64,000 nt of DNA. Source: Arthrobacter_H sp030452125. GTDB lineage: Bacteria; Actinomycetota; Actinomycetes; Actinomycetales; Micrococcaceae. The notes beneath the pieces are model-generated. The model searched no databases. It was not told where the DNA came from and worked only from the letters and a program-made list of their open reading frames with translations. Positions 50,201 to 58,467 of the stretch are shown here, one piece after another; the stretch's first letter is position 1; every line of letters starts with the position of its first letter. A program made the translations under genes and the position numbers. The DNA lies in the NCBI GenBank assembly GCA_052379645.1, contig JBQSYU010000005.1, one strand, 5' to 3'.

Positions 50201-51532
50201 GTGTCTGTATTGATCGTCGGGGCCGGCCCGGCCGGCTCGACCGCAGCCAGCTACCTGGCCCGTGCCGGCATCGAGGTCACCGTCCTGGAAAAGACCTCCT
50301 TCCCCCGGGAGAAGGTCTGCGGCGACGCCTTGACCCCCCGTGCCGTCCGTGAACTCGCCCGGCTCGGTGTCGATCATTCCGAAAACGGCATCTGGCGGCG
50401 GAACCAGGGGCTTCGTCTGGTCGCCGGAGGACGTTCATTGGAGATCCCGTGGCCCGAGCTCAGCGATTTCCCCGATTACGGGTTGATCCGTACCCGGGAG
50501 GGATTCGACGAAACGCTGGCCCGCCATGCCCAGGCCGGAGGCGCCCGCGTGCTGGAACGCCACGGCGTTTCCGACGTGGTCCGGGATGCGACGGGCCGCG
50601 TCACCGGCGTCATGGCCAACATCCTGGACGAGCGCGGCCGCAAAACGGGCCAGAGGCGCGAATTCCGGGCCGATGTGGTGCTGGCCGCCGATGGGAACTC
50701 AACGCGTACAGCGGTCAGTAGCGGGCTGCATAAGCGCGATGACCGGCCCATGGGAGTCGCCTACCGGACCTACTTCACCTCCCCCCGGCACGACGACGAC
50801 TGGATGGAAGGATGGCTCGAACTGCCGGATAAGTCCGGACGCCCTCTACCCGGCTACGGGTGGGTGTTCGGGGTCGGCGACGGAACCTCCAACGTCGGAC
50901 TGGGCATCCTGAACTCCACGCGGGAGTTCGGCAAGATGGACTACCGTCAGGTGCTGCGCGAGTGGACCGCCGGGATGCCGGGGGAATGGGGGTTCACCGA
51001 AGCGAACCAGGTCGGGCCGATCCGCGGCGCCGCCCTGCCGATGGGGTTCAACCGCACCCCCCACTACACCCCGGGGCTGATGCTGCTCGGCGATGCCGGC
51101 GGCATGGTCTCGCCGTTCAACGGCGAGGGAATCAGCTATGCAATGGAATCGGCCCGGATGGCGGCCGAGCTGATCATCGATGCCCGGTCGGGGCTGCGCG
51201 GGACGACGCCGGCGGCCCGGGAGGCACTCCTGGCTTCCTACCCGGACGTGGTGAGGAACGCCTGGGGCAGCCACTTCACGCTCGGCCGGATGTTCGCCCG
51301 GCTCATCGGCAACCCGAAGATCATGAAACTGGCGCTGCGTACCGGCATGAGCACCCCGGTGCTGATGCGGTTCGTCGTGCGGATGCTCGCCAACCTCACC
51401 GACGACGGCGGACGCTCTTTTGAGGATAGAGTGATCCATGTGCTGGAACGGTTGGCCCCGCCTACGGGAAACCGGCAAGCACAAAGGGCACGGCCCGAGA
51501 AACGACCCACCCAGATGACAAGCAGGTCCTAG
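50201..51532 (+). CDS. FAD-dependent geranylgeranyl reductase-type oxidoreductase (menaquinone side-chain reductase)
   Basis: 443 residues. FAD-binding GAGPAGSTAASYLARAGIEVTVLEK, the second motif VLAADGNSTRTAVSSGL, and GDAGGMVSPFNGEGISYAMESARMA mark the geranylgeranyl reductase family. The equivalent MenJ enzyme in mycobacteria reduces one isoprene unit of the menaquinone tail, giving MK-n(H2); the same role is inferred here from the position between menG and a prenyl synthase. GTG start at 50201. Confidence 0.88.
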   Translation: MSVLIVGAGPAGSTAASYLARAGIEVTVLEKTSFPREKVCGDALTPRAVRELARLGVDHSENGIWRRNQGLRLVAGGRSLEIPWPELSDFPDYGLIRTREGFDETLARHAQAGGARVLERHGVSDVVRDATGRVTGVMANILDERGRKTGQRREFRADVVLAADGNSTRTAVSSGLHKRDDRPMGVAYRTYFTSPRHDDDWMEGWLELPDKSGRPLPGYGWVFGVGDGTSNVGLGILNSTREFGKMDYRQVLREWTAGMPGEWGFTEANQVGPIRGAALPMGFNRTPHYTPGLMLLGDAGGMVSPFNGEGISYAMESARMAAELIIDARSGLRGTTPAAREALLASYPDVVRNAWGSHFTLGRMFARLIGNPKIMKLALRTGMSTPVLMRFVVRMLANLTDDGGRSFEDRVIHVLERLAPPTGNRQAQRARPEKRPTQMTSRS

Positions 51533-51536
51533 AACC

Positions 51537-52634
51537 GTGAATGATTCCCCGACCAACTGGACGACCGCCGGACACGGTGTGCCCGAATCCGTTGACTTGT
51601 TCGCGGAAACCTCGGCGATCGCCGCGGGCATCAACCTGCCACCGGGGTTCCGAGCCGTCGCCGAGGACGCAGAATTCGGCCCCGCCATTTCGCAGGGCAT
51701 GGCCAAGGTCGAGAAGGTCCTGCGCGCCGCCGTGGCCAATTCCGATCCGCTCATCGACGCCACCAGCCGCCACCTGGTCGAAGCCGGCGGCAAACGGGTG
51801 CGCCCGTTGCTGGTCATTCTGACCTCGCTGCTGGGCGAGGGCGTGGGCCCCGAGACCATCAAGGCCGCGGCCATCGTCGAGCTCACGCACCTGGCCACGC
51901 TCTACCATGACGATGTCATGGACTCGGCCTCCTACCGGCGCGGAGCCCCCACCGCCCATGAGGTCTGGGGCAACTCCACGGCCATCCTCACCGGTGATCT
52001 GATCTTCGCCCGCGCCTCGGTCATCGGCTCCGAGCTCGGGGCCCAGGCCGTGGAACTGCAGGCCAAGACGTTCGAACGCCTCTGCCTGGGCCAATTGCAC
52101 GAAACCGTGGGCCCGCGCGACGGGGAGGACCCGGTGGCGCATTACCTCGACGTGATCGGGGACAAGACGGCGTCGTTGATCTCCACCTCGGGAGTCTTCG
52201 GCGCCCTCTTCGGCGGGGCCGCCGACTACGTTGACGTCATGCGTGACTACGGCGAGAAGGTCGGGGTGGCCTTCCAGCTGGCCGATGACGTCATCGACGT
52301 CACCGGAGCCCAGGTGGATTCGGGCAAGACCCCCGGAACCGACCTGCGTGAAGGAGTCCCCACGCTTCCGGTGCTGTTGTTGCGCGAGGCCGCCGCCGCG
52401 GGGGACGCCTCCGCGGCCGAGGTGCTGACACTGGTGGACGGGGATCTGTCCAGCGACGAGGATCTGGCCCGCGCCGTCACCGCCCTGGCGGCCCATGAGG
52501 TCACCCGGAAATCCTGGGCAGTGGCCCGCCAATGGTCCGCAGACGCCATCGGGGCCCTGGCCCCCTTGCCGGAGGGGCCGGTGAAGTCCTCACTGGCGGC
52601 CTTCGCCGATGCCGTGGTCTCCCGGGAGAACTAG
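51537..52634 (+). CDS. polyprenyl diphosphate synthase for menaquinone side chain
   Basis: 365 residues, trans-prenyltransferase. The first Asp-rich motif is in LYHDDVMDSASYRRG (about residue 124) and the second in QLADDVIDVTGAQ (about 250). GGKRVRPLLVIL is the substrate-binding stretch. It extends an allylic diphosphate with isopentenyl units; product length cannot be read safely. GTG at 51537 is 4 bases after the reductase gene. The stop overlaps by 4 bases with the convergent HIT gene stop. Confidence 0.92.
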   Translation: MNDSPTNWTTAGHGVPESVDLFAETSAIAAGINLPPGFRAVAEDAEFGPAISQGMAKVEKVLRAAVANSDPLIDATSRHLVEAGGKRVRPLLVILTSLLGEGVGPETIKAAAIVELTHLATLYHDDVMDSASYRRGAPTAHEVWGNSTAILTGDLIFARASVIGSELGAQAVELQAKTFERLCLGQLHETVGPRDGEDPVAHYLDVIGDKTASLISTSGVFGALFGGAADYVDVMRDYGEKVGVAFQLADDVIDVTGAQVDSGKTPGTDLREGVPTLPVLLLREAAAAGDASAAEVLTLVDGDLSSDEDLARAVTALAAHEVTRKSWAVARQWSADAIGALAPLPEGPVKSSLAAFADAVVSREN

Positions 52635-53152
52635 CCCGAAGGGCGGGCTCGTCCCGGGTCCGGGGCCCAGCCGAGCGCCGCAAGGGCTGCCGACAACTCC
52701 CGGGCCTTGCGGGCCCTGATGTCAGCGGGAACCCGGTGGCGTAGCTGGCGGTACAGGTTATCGTCCGAATACCGGGGAAAGACATGCTGGTGGTAATGCC
52801 AGACATGCTGGTTTCCGGCCGGCTCATTATGCTGCCGTGTGGAGGTCCCCTCGGGATTCCACGCCAGTTTCATGGCCAGGGCGAGTTGGCGGGTCATGAT
52901 CATGATCGACGCTGCGGCGGCGTCATCCAGATCGTAGAGGGACTCCAGATGGGCTGCGGGAATGACCATCGCATGCCCGCCGTAATCACCGAATCCGTCG
53001 CAGGCCATGATGACCGCGACCGTCTGGTCGCTGTAGACCAGATCGGTCGGCACGCACAGGTTGTCTTCCGACAGCGGGCCGCCGGCCAGCAGTTCGCAGA
53101 AGGGGCAGTGGTACCCGGGCGGCTCATGGCTTCCATGGGGGTGCACCGGCAC
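52631..53152 (-). CDS. HIT-family protein (nucleotide hydrolase/transferase fold)
   Basis: 173 residues. The HIT motif is HVWHYHQHVFPR (His119, His121, His123), and an N-terminal CPFC pair (Cys16, Cys19) resembles the zinc site of Fhit-type proteins. FVYSDQTVAV-like LVYSDQTVAVIMACDGF and GHAMVIPAAHLESL are family stretches. The start is GTG at 53152, with GGAGG 10 bases before it; it lies 5 bases after the SUKH gene stop, so the two are likely co-translated. Function is only known at the family level. Confidence 0.85.
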   Translation of the reverse strand: MPVHPHGSHEPPGYHCPFCELLAGGPLSEDNLCVPTDLVYSDQTVAVIMACDGFGDYGGHAMVIPAAHLESLYDLDDAAAASIMIMTRQLALAMKLAWNPEGTSTRQHNEPAGNQHVWHYHQHVFPRYSDDNLYRQLRHRVPADIRARKARELSAALAALGWAPDPGRARPSG

Positions 53153-53157
53153 GTGGG

Positions 53158-53592
53158 CTAGACCTCCAGTTCGGGTTCCAGTTCCTCGAAGACCCACTCG
53201 AACAAATCGAGTACGTATTCGCTGAAGGTCCCCTCCTCGCTGTCCCATGATCCGTTGGCGTTGCGGCGACGATGGACGATCGGGTCGGGGACGTCCAACT
53301 GGTCGGCCCGGAAGCCCCAGACATACTGTTCGTCCTCGTCCTCCATGAACAGCAGATACCCGTCCTCGATCTCCAACTCGTCCGGATCGAAGAAGAAGTA
53401 GTAGGCCTCCATGAGGTCATCACAGGCCCCGACCGCCAGGTAGAACTCCTCGAGCACCTGGGGGATCTCGACGCCGGCATCCGCGAGCTCGTCACGGAGC
53501 TCTTCGGAAGTCAACCCGTCCTGTGAAATCCACTGGTCATCAAGGTATTTGGGAATCAGGGAACGGAACTTCTCCACGAACATTTCAGCCAT
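53158..53592 (-). CDS. SMI1/KNR4 (SUKH)-family-like protein
   Basis: 144 residues, acidic. The middle part (IPQVLEEFYLAVGACDDLMEAYYFFFDPDELEI) and YLLFMEDEDEQYVWGFRADQLDVPDPIVHRR (core FMEDEDEQYVWGF) follow the SUKH layout, in which many members are immunity proteins of polymorphic toxin systems. No toxin gene is near. Start at 53592 or 53583, with weak ribosome-binding sites. It lies 25 bases after the PucR gene on the same strand. The family call rests on pattern recognition. Confidence 0.65.
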   Translation of the reverse strand: MAEMFVEKFRSLIPKYLDDQWISQDGLTSEELRDELADAGVEIPQVLEEFYLAVGACDDLMEAYYFFFDPDELEIEDGYLLFMEDEDEQYVWGFRADQLDVPDPIVHRRRNANGSWDSEEGTFSEYVLDLFEWVFEELEPELEV

Positions 53593-53617
53593 GCCTAAAT
53601 ACTATCTGTCCCGGGAC

Positions 53618-55024
53618 TCAGTAGACGTCGCGGGCCGAGAGGGCCAGCCACAACTGGACCCGGTCCGGGGTGTTCGAAGGGTCGTACCCGCTGAGATCGG
53701 CGATCTGCTGCAGCCGGTACCTGACGGTGTTGCGGTGCAGGCCCAACGCCTCGGCGACGGTACCGACGCTGCCATTGAGCTCCAGGAACCGTCGCAGCGT
53801 GAGCATCAGGTCGGAGCCGTGGGCGGCATCAAAGTCCGTCAGGGGCTCCAGCGCCTCGGCTGCCAGTGCCTGCAGCGGCACGTCATGGGCCGCCAGGAGC
53901 AGCGACGTCAACGAAATCCTGGAGGGGTGGTTGATCCGGGCCCCATGACGCAGCGCCTCGACGGCTTCGAAATAGCTCCACCGCAGGCCGGTCACCTGGG
54001 CGTAGGAGCCGCCGTAGGACACCTTGGCCGGGATGCCGGCGCCCGAGAGGTAGGTGGCGAATTCCGAGGCAGCAACCTCGCCGTCCCCGGCGTCCAGAAC
54101 CACCGCGAGCCGATCCTCCACCATGGCCGAGACCGCCTTTTCCCGTCCCGGCGGCAGCGGCAGGGTGGGTAGCGCCTTGCTGTTGGGTCTGAGCGCTTCG
54201 ACCAGCAGGAGGGTGTGCGCGGCGTGGGGGGCGATCCCGATCGACTGCAGCCGCAGGGCGGCGTCCTGGCCCTCGACCATTCCACGGGTGAGGTCGGAGA
54301 GGACCTGTCCGCTGGTGGTGCGGCGGGATTCGCGCAACCGGGCCCTGCCGGCCAGCTCGACGCTGATCAGCGACTGGGCGTATTCGATGAGGCCCCCGCC
54401 GGCCCCGGAGCCTTCCAGATACAAGGTGCATCGATCCTGCAGGCCGGTGGAGACTGCCACGCTCTGCCATCCCTCGGCAGCGGGGGCCGGCCCATGGATC
54501 CGGGCCCCGTATTGGGTGAGCGCAACAGGCCGTTGGACTTGTCGGCGCAGCTCGCGCAGCAAGGGGTGCAGACCGCCGCTGAGCAGTGCCGAGGCCAGTC
54601 GTTGGTGGCCCTGCAGGAGCCCTTCCACACGGGCGACGTTCTCGGCGGCCAGTGCTTCGGCCATGATCCGGGTGATGGCCACGAAGGGTGTCTCGTACGG
54701 CACCTCGAATAATGGCAGGCCCACCTCCGTGGCCCGTCGGATGACGGCGGCGGGGACCCTGGCGTGGGTCAGCCCCGTGCCGTAGCCCAGGGCCAGCACC
54801 CCGGCACGGACGGCATGATCGACGAACCCGGTCTGGGAGGCGACGGTCTTCTGGCGGACCCCGGTGGTCAACAGGACCTCGCCGCCGGCCAGGAACGGCG
54901 TGGGATCGGCCAATTCGGTGACGGCCGCCCAAGACAGCGCGCTGTCTGCGGCGTCGTCCGTCCCGGCGAGGGGCTTGAGTTTCAAGGTGGGGGAGGACAA
55001 AAGTCCGGAGAGCGTCATCGCCAT
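53618..55024 (-). CDS. PucR-family transcriptional regulator
   Basis: 468 residues. An N-terminal PucR domain (about 1-125: GLLSSPTLKLKPLAGTDDAADSALSWAAV then FLAGGEVLLTTGVR) is followed by a GGDEF-like central part and a C-terminal PucR helix-turn-helix (LMLTLRRFLELNGSVGTVAEALGLHRNTVRYRLQQI, core AEALGLHRNTVRYRLQQIADL). PucR regulators control purine or amino-acid catabolic genes. It is divergent from metP-metS, with a 13-base direct repeat between, and gabT follows on the same strand as metP. I use ATG 55024; 55018 is also possible. An apparent longer frame to 56749 is antisense to metP and not real. Confidence 0.88.
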   Translation of the reverse strand: MAMTLSGLLSSPTLKLKPLAGTDDAADSALSWAAVTELADPTPFLAGGEVLLTTGVRQKTVASQTGFVDHAVRAGVLALGYGTGLTHARVPAAVIRRATEVGLPLFEVPYETPFVAITRIMAEALAAENVARVEGLLQGHQRLASALLSGGLHPLLRELRRQVQRPVALTQYGARIHGPAPAAEGWQSVAVSTGLQDRCTLYLEGSGAGGGLIEYAQSLISVELAGRARLRESRRTTSGQVLSDLTRGMVEGQDAALRLQSIGIAPHAAHTLLLVEALRPNSKALPTLPLPPGREKAVSAMVEDRLAVVLDAGDGEVAASEFATYLSGAGIPAKVSYGGSYAQVTGLRWSYFEAVEALRHGARINHPSRISLTSLLLAAHDVPLQALAAEALEPLTDFDAAHGSDLMLTLRRFLELNGSVGTVAEALGLHRNTVRYRLQQIADLSGYDPSNTPDRVQLWLALSARDVY

Positions 55025-55083
55025 AAGCGCCAGTCTAGTCCGTGGTTGTGCATCGGCCTTACAACAGTTGGGATCTTTGGTTG

Positions 55084-55121
55084 TTGTGACGAACGCGACT
55101 CGGGGTAATTGTGACGAGCGC
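55084..55121. promoter_or_regulatory. direct repeats in the metP/pucR divergent region
   Basis: TTGTGACGAACGC (55084-55096) and TTGTGACGAGCGC (55109-55121), 13 bases with one difference, start 25 bases apart. They lie 23 to 60 bases upstream of the metP start and could be PucR-binding sites. Confidence 0.5.
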
Positions 55122-55144
55122 AACAGCGGTTTACGGTGTATGGC

Positions 55145-56746
55145 ATGACCACTCCATCTCAGGCCGGGGCAGCGACAGCCAAGAGCCACAAACGAGAAAC
55201 CTTCTCCTCGCGCAAGTTGTTCATCATTTCGGCCATCGGTTCCGCCGTCGGCCTGGGCAACATCTGGCGCTTTCCCTACGTTGCCTACGAAAACGGTGGC
55301 GGCGCCTTCCTGATCCCGTATCTGGTGGCCCTGCTGACGGCAGGCATCCCGCTGCTCTTCCTGGACTACGCAGTGGGCCATAAATACCGCGGGTCGGCCC
55401 CGCTGGCCTACCGGCGCATGCACCGCGCCGCCGAACCGCTGGGCTGGTGGCAGGTCCTGATCTGCTTCGTCATCGCCATCTACTATGCGGTCATCATCGC
55501 CTGGGCTGCGATGTACACGATCTTCTCCTTCGACAAGGCCTGGGGCGACGACGCGGACGCGTTCTTCTCCAGTGATTTCCTGCAGGTCGCCGAAGTCCCC
55601 GGCCTGAGCTTCGACTACGTGCCGGGGGTCTTGATCCCGCTGTTCATCGTCTGGGCCGTCATCATCGCCATCATGGTGCTCGGTGTGCGGCGCGGTATCT
55701 CGAAGGCGAACAGCATCTTCCTGCCGTTGCTGGTGGTCATGTTCGTCATCCTGGTCGTCCAGGCACTCTTCCTGCCCGGGGCCATGGACGGACTGAATGC
55801 CTTCTTCACCCCGAACTGGGGTGCCTTGGCGGATCCCGGAGTCTGGGCCGCGGCCTACGGTCAGATCTTCTTCTCCCTCTCCATCGCCTTCGGCATCATG
55901 ATCACCTATTCCTCCTACCTCAAGCGCAAAACCGACCTGACCGGATCCGGCTCGGTCGTGGCCTTCGCCAACTCGGGCTTCGAACTGCTCGCCGGCATCG
56001 GCGTCTTCGCGGTGCTCGGCTTCATGGCACAGGCACAGAACGTCGCCATCGACGATGTCGTCAGCGGCGGTATCGGCCTGGCGTTCGTGGCCTTCCCGAC
56101 GATCGTCTCGCAAGCGCCGTTCGGTGCGGTGCTGGGGGTGTTGTTCTTCGGGGCGCTGGTCTTTGCCGGCATCACCTCGTTGATCTCGATCCTGGAAGTG
56201 ATCGTCGCGGCCGTCCAGGACAAGCTGGCCTGGGGGCGTGTGGCTTCGACGCTGGTGGTGACCGTGCCGATCGCCTTGATCTCGCTCGTGCTCTTCCCCA
56301 CCACCACGGGCCTGCAGCTGCTCGATACCACCGACGCGTTCGTGAACAGCTTCGGCATCATGGCCGTCGCCCTGGCCGCGGTCATCGTGGTCACCGTGGG
56401 TGTCACCAAGCTGCCCGCCCTGCACGAACACCTCAACCGCACCTCCAGCCTCAAGATGGGCGGGCTGTGGCGGGTGCTGCTCGGAGGGCTGACGCCCATC
56501 GTCCTCGGCTACATCCTGATCTCCGAGCTGCAGGAGAAGGCCACCGAACAGTACAGCGGCTACCCTGCCTGGTTCAACGGGGTCTTCGGTTGGGGGATGG
56601 CCGGTTCGCTGATCGTCATCGCCCTCTTGCTGACGCTCGTTCCCTGGAGCAGGAAATCCAAGGCGAACAACGACCCGGAATACGACGTAGTCAAGGCCGA
56701 CGAGGACGAATACGCGGCCGCGAAGAAGGAGGAGACCCTGCGATGA
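55145..56746 (+). CDS. metP: sodium-dependent methionine/alanine transporter (NSS family)
   Basis: 533 residues, neurotransmitter:sodium symporter family with about 12 membrane segments. The first segments contain SAIGSAVGLGNIWRFPYVAYENGGGAFLIPY (core GSAVGLGNIWRFPYVAYENG), the sodium and substrate site hallmark. It imports neutral amino acids such as methionine and alanine with sodium in Corynebacterium. Start 55145 (MTTPSQAG); a GTG 3 codons upstream is an alternative. Overlaps metS by 4 bases, which is the expected pairing. Confidence 0.93.
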   Translation: MTTPSQAGAATAKSHKRETFSSRKLFIISAIGSAVGLGNIWRFPYVAYENGGGAFLIPYLVALLTAGIPLLFLDYAVGHKYRGSAPLAYRRMHRAAEPLGWWQVLICFVIAIYYAVIIAWAAMYTIFSFDKAWGDDADAFFSSDFLQVAEVPGLSFDYVPGVLIPLFIVWAVIIAIMVLGVRRGISKANSIFLPLLVVMFVILVVQALFLPGAMDGLNAFFTPNWGALADPGVWAAAYGQIFFSLSIAFGIMITYSSYLKRKTDLTGSGSVVAFANSGFELLAGIGVFAVLGFMAQAQNVAIDDVVSGGIGLAFVAFPTIVSQAPFGAVLGVLFFGALVFAGITSLISILEVIVAAVQDKLAWGRVASTLVVTVPIALISLVLFPTTTGLQLLDTTDAFVNSFGIMAVALAAVIVVTVGVTKLPALHEHLNRTSSLKMGGLWRVLLGGLTPIVLGYILISELQEKATEQYSGYPAWFNGVFGWGMAGSLIVIALLLTLVPWSRKSKANNDPEYDVVKADEDEYAAAKKEETLR

Positions 56747-56883
56747 CACCCATTGCGATCACCATGCTCATCATTGCCATCGTGACGGTCTGGGGCGGTT
56801 TGGCGCTTGCGCTGATCAACCTCTCCCGCCACCCCGAGGAACCGGAGGACGACCTGACCGAGGCCGCCGCGCCCGAACACTAG
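56743..56883 (+). CDS. metS: small subunit of methionine/alanine NSS transporter
   Basis: 46 residues: one membrane helix (ITMLIIAIVTVWGGLALALINL) and a short acidic tail (HPEEPEDDLTEAAAPEH). It matches the MetS small subunit that is essential for MetP function in Corynebacterium glutamicum. The ATG at 56743 overlaps the metP stop and follows GAAGGAGGAGACC. Too short for standard gene finders, but position, ribosome-binding site and composition support it. Confidence 0.92.
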   Translation: MTPIAITMLIIAIVTVWGGLALALINLSRHPEEPEDDLTEAAAPEH

Positions 56884-56895
56884 CGCCTTCCTTCA

Positions 56896-56940
56896 ACGGC
56901 GGCGTTTCCCGTCCCTTCCGGGGACGGGAAACGCCGCCGT
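56896..56940 (+). terminator. strong hairpin terminator after metS
   Basis: A perfect 20-bp stem (56896-56915 with 56921-56940, starting ACGGCGGCGTTTCCC) around TTCCG. It lies 12 bases after the metS stop. No T-tract. Confidence 0.88.
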
Positions 56941-57074
56941 CCGTGTGCTGTGCGGATGCATAACGCATCGCCGGCAGGCCTGTGCCAAGCACCCTAGCTT
57001 CGGCCGTAGGCCTGACCGTAGGCTCGGTGCCGACGTCTGACCCCGGACGCAGCATCGAATGGAAGGAAGCCGCC

Positions 57075-58415
57075 GTGGAGATCGAATACCGGCTCGAACA
57101 AAAGCGCAACATCACCGGGGCGTTCCCCGGTCCGGCCTCCCTGGCCCTGGCCGAACGTCGTGCGGCGACCGTGGCCGCCGGCGTCGCCTCGTCCGTGCCG
57201 GTCTATGCCGCCGATGCCGATGGCGGGGTCATCGTGGACGTCGACGGAAACTCGTTCATCGATCTGGGTTCCGGCATTGCGGTGACAACCGTCGGTGCCT
57301 CCAATGCGAAGGTCTCCGCCGCGGTCAGCGAGCAGACGGCACGTTTCAACCACACCTGTTTCATGGTCACCCCCTATGAGGGGTATGTGGAACTGGCCGA
57401 GAGGCTGGCCGCACTGACTCCCGGCGAACACGCCAAGAAGAGCGTGTTCTTCAATTCGGGTGCCGAAGCGGTGGAGAACGCCGTGAAGATCGCCCGGGTC
57501 GCCACCGGCCGGACCGCCGTCGTGGCCTTCGACCACGCCTATCACGGCCGCACCAACCTCACCATGGGCCTGACCGCGAAGGCGGCCCCCTATAAGCGGG
57601 GATTCGGGCCCTTGGCTTCGGAGATCTACCGGATGCCGATGAGCTACCCGTTCCGTGAGGAGAATCCAAACATCTCCGGCAAGGAAGCCGCCGAACGAAC
57701 CATCCTGTCGATGGAGAAGCAGATCGGCGGCGACCAGATCGCCGCGATCATCATCGAGCCGATCCAGGGCGAAGGCGGGTTCATCGTCCCCGCCGACGGA
57801 TTCCTGCCGCGCATCGCCGAATGGGCGAAGGAGCAGGGCATCGTCTTCATCGCCGATGAGGTCCAGACGGGCTTCTGCCGTACCGGTGACTGGTTCGCCG
57901 TCGACCACGAATCCGTGGTCCCCGACCTCGTCACCCTGGCCAAGGGCATCGCCGGGGGCCTGCCGCTTTCGGCGGTCACCGGCCGGTCCGAACTGCTTGA
58001 TGCCGTGCATCCCGGCGGGTTGGGCGGAACCTATGGTGGCAACCCGGTGGCCGTCGCCGCGGGGCTGGCCGCCGTGGTCTACATGGCCGAGGCGGATCTG
58101 AACGGTCGCGCCCGCGCCATCGAGGAGGCCTTCTACACCCGCCTGCGTCCGTTGCAGCAGCAGCTGCCGGCCATCGGGGACCTGCGGGGTCGTGGAGCCA
58201 TGCTGGCCATTGAATTCGTCCAGGCCGGCGGGACGGCACCGGATGCCGAACTGACGCGGAAGATCGCCGCCGACTGCCTGGCCGCCGGTGTCATCATCCT
58301 GACCTGTGGCACCTACGGGAACGTGGTGCGCCTGTTGCCGCCGCTGGTGATTTCAGATGAGTTGTTGGCCGACGCCTTCGACGTGCTGGAGGCAGCCATC
58401 CGCCAGCACGCCTGA
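57075..58415 (+). CDS. gabT: 4-aminobutyrate aminotransferase (class III, GabT-like)
   Basis: 446 residues, PLP-dependent class III aminotransferase. FFNSGAEAVENAVKIARVATG, AFDHAYHGRTNLTMGLTAK, IIIEPIQGEGGFIVP, FIADEVQTGFCRTGDWFA and the PLP lysine in LVTLAKGIAGGLPLSAV (about Lys290) are all present. It transfers the amino group of GABA to 2-oxoglutarate. I chose GTG at 57075 because GGAAGGAAG sits 5-7 bases upstream and homologues start near MEIEYRLEQ; an in-frame ATG at 56982 would add 31 atypical residues. It may be a PucR target. Other omega-aminotransferases are possible. Confidence 0.9.
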   Translation: MEIEYRLEQKRNITGAFPGPASLALAERRAATVAAGVASSVPVYAADADGGVIVDVDGNSFIDLGSGIAVTTVGASNAKVSAAVSEQTARFNHTCFMVTPYEGYVELAERLAALTPGEHAKKSVFFNSGAEAVENAVKIARVATGRTAVVAFDHAYHGRTNLTMGLTAKAAPYKRGFGPLASEIYRMPMSYPFREENPNISGKEAAERTILSMEKQIGGDQIAAIIIEPIQGEGGFIVPADGFLPRIAEWAKEQGIVFIADEVQTGFCRTGDWFAVDHESVVPDLVTLAKGIAGGLPLSAVTGRSELLDAVHPGGLGGTYGGNPVAVAAGLAAVVYMAEADLNGRARAIEEAFYTRLRPLQQQLPAIGDLRGRGAMLAIEFVQAGGTAPDAELTRKIAADCLAAGVIILTCGTYGNVVRLLPPLVISDELLADAFDVLEAAIRQHA

Positions 58416-58432
58416 CGGGCCGGGGTGACGGC

Positions 58433-58467
58433 CGGCGCCGGATCAGTCCTTGGCTGGTCCGGCGCCG
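58433..58467. terminator. bidirectional hairpin overlapping the rarD 3' end
   Basis: GGCGCCGGATCAG (58434-58446) pairs with CTGGTCCGGCGCC (58454-58466), with one G-U pair, plus one flanking C-G. The loop is 7 bases. It contains the rarD stop codon (58443-58445) and lies 17 bases after gabT, so it serves both convergent genes. Confidence 0.75.

Noticed and set aside
53618..56749. A 1043-codon minus-strand open frame spanning the metP region
   Set aside because: The part beyond 55024 is antisense to the clearly coded metP gene and is low-complexity His/Asp/Gln-rich, while the first part is the PucR gene. Only 53618-55024 is real.
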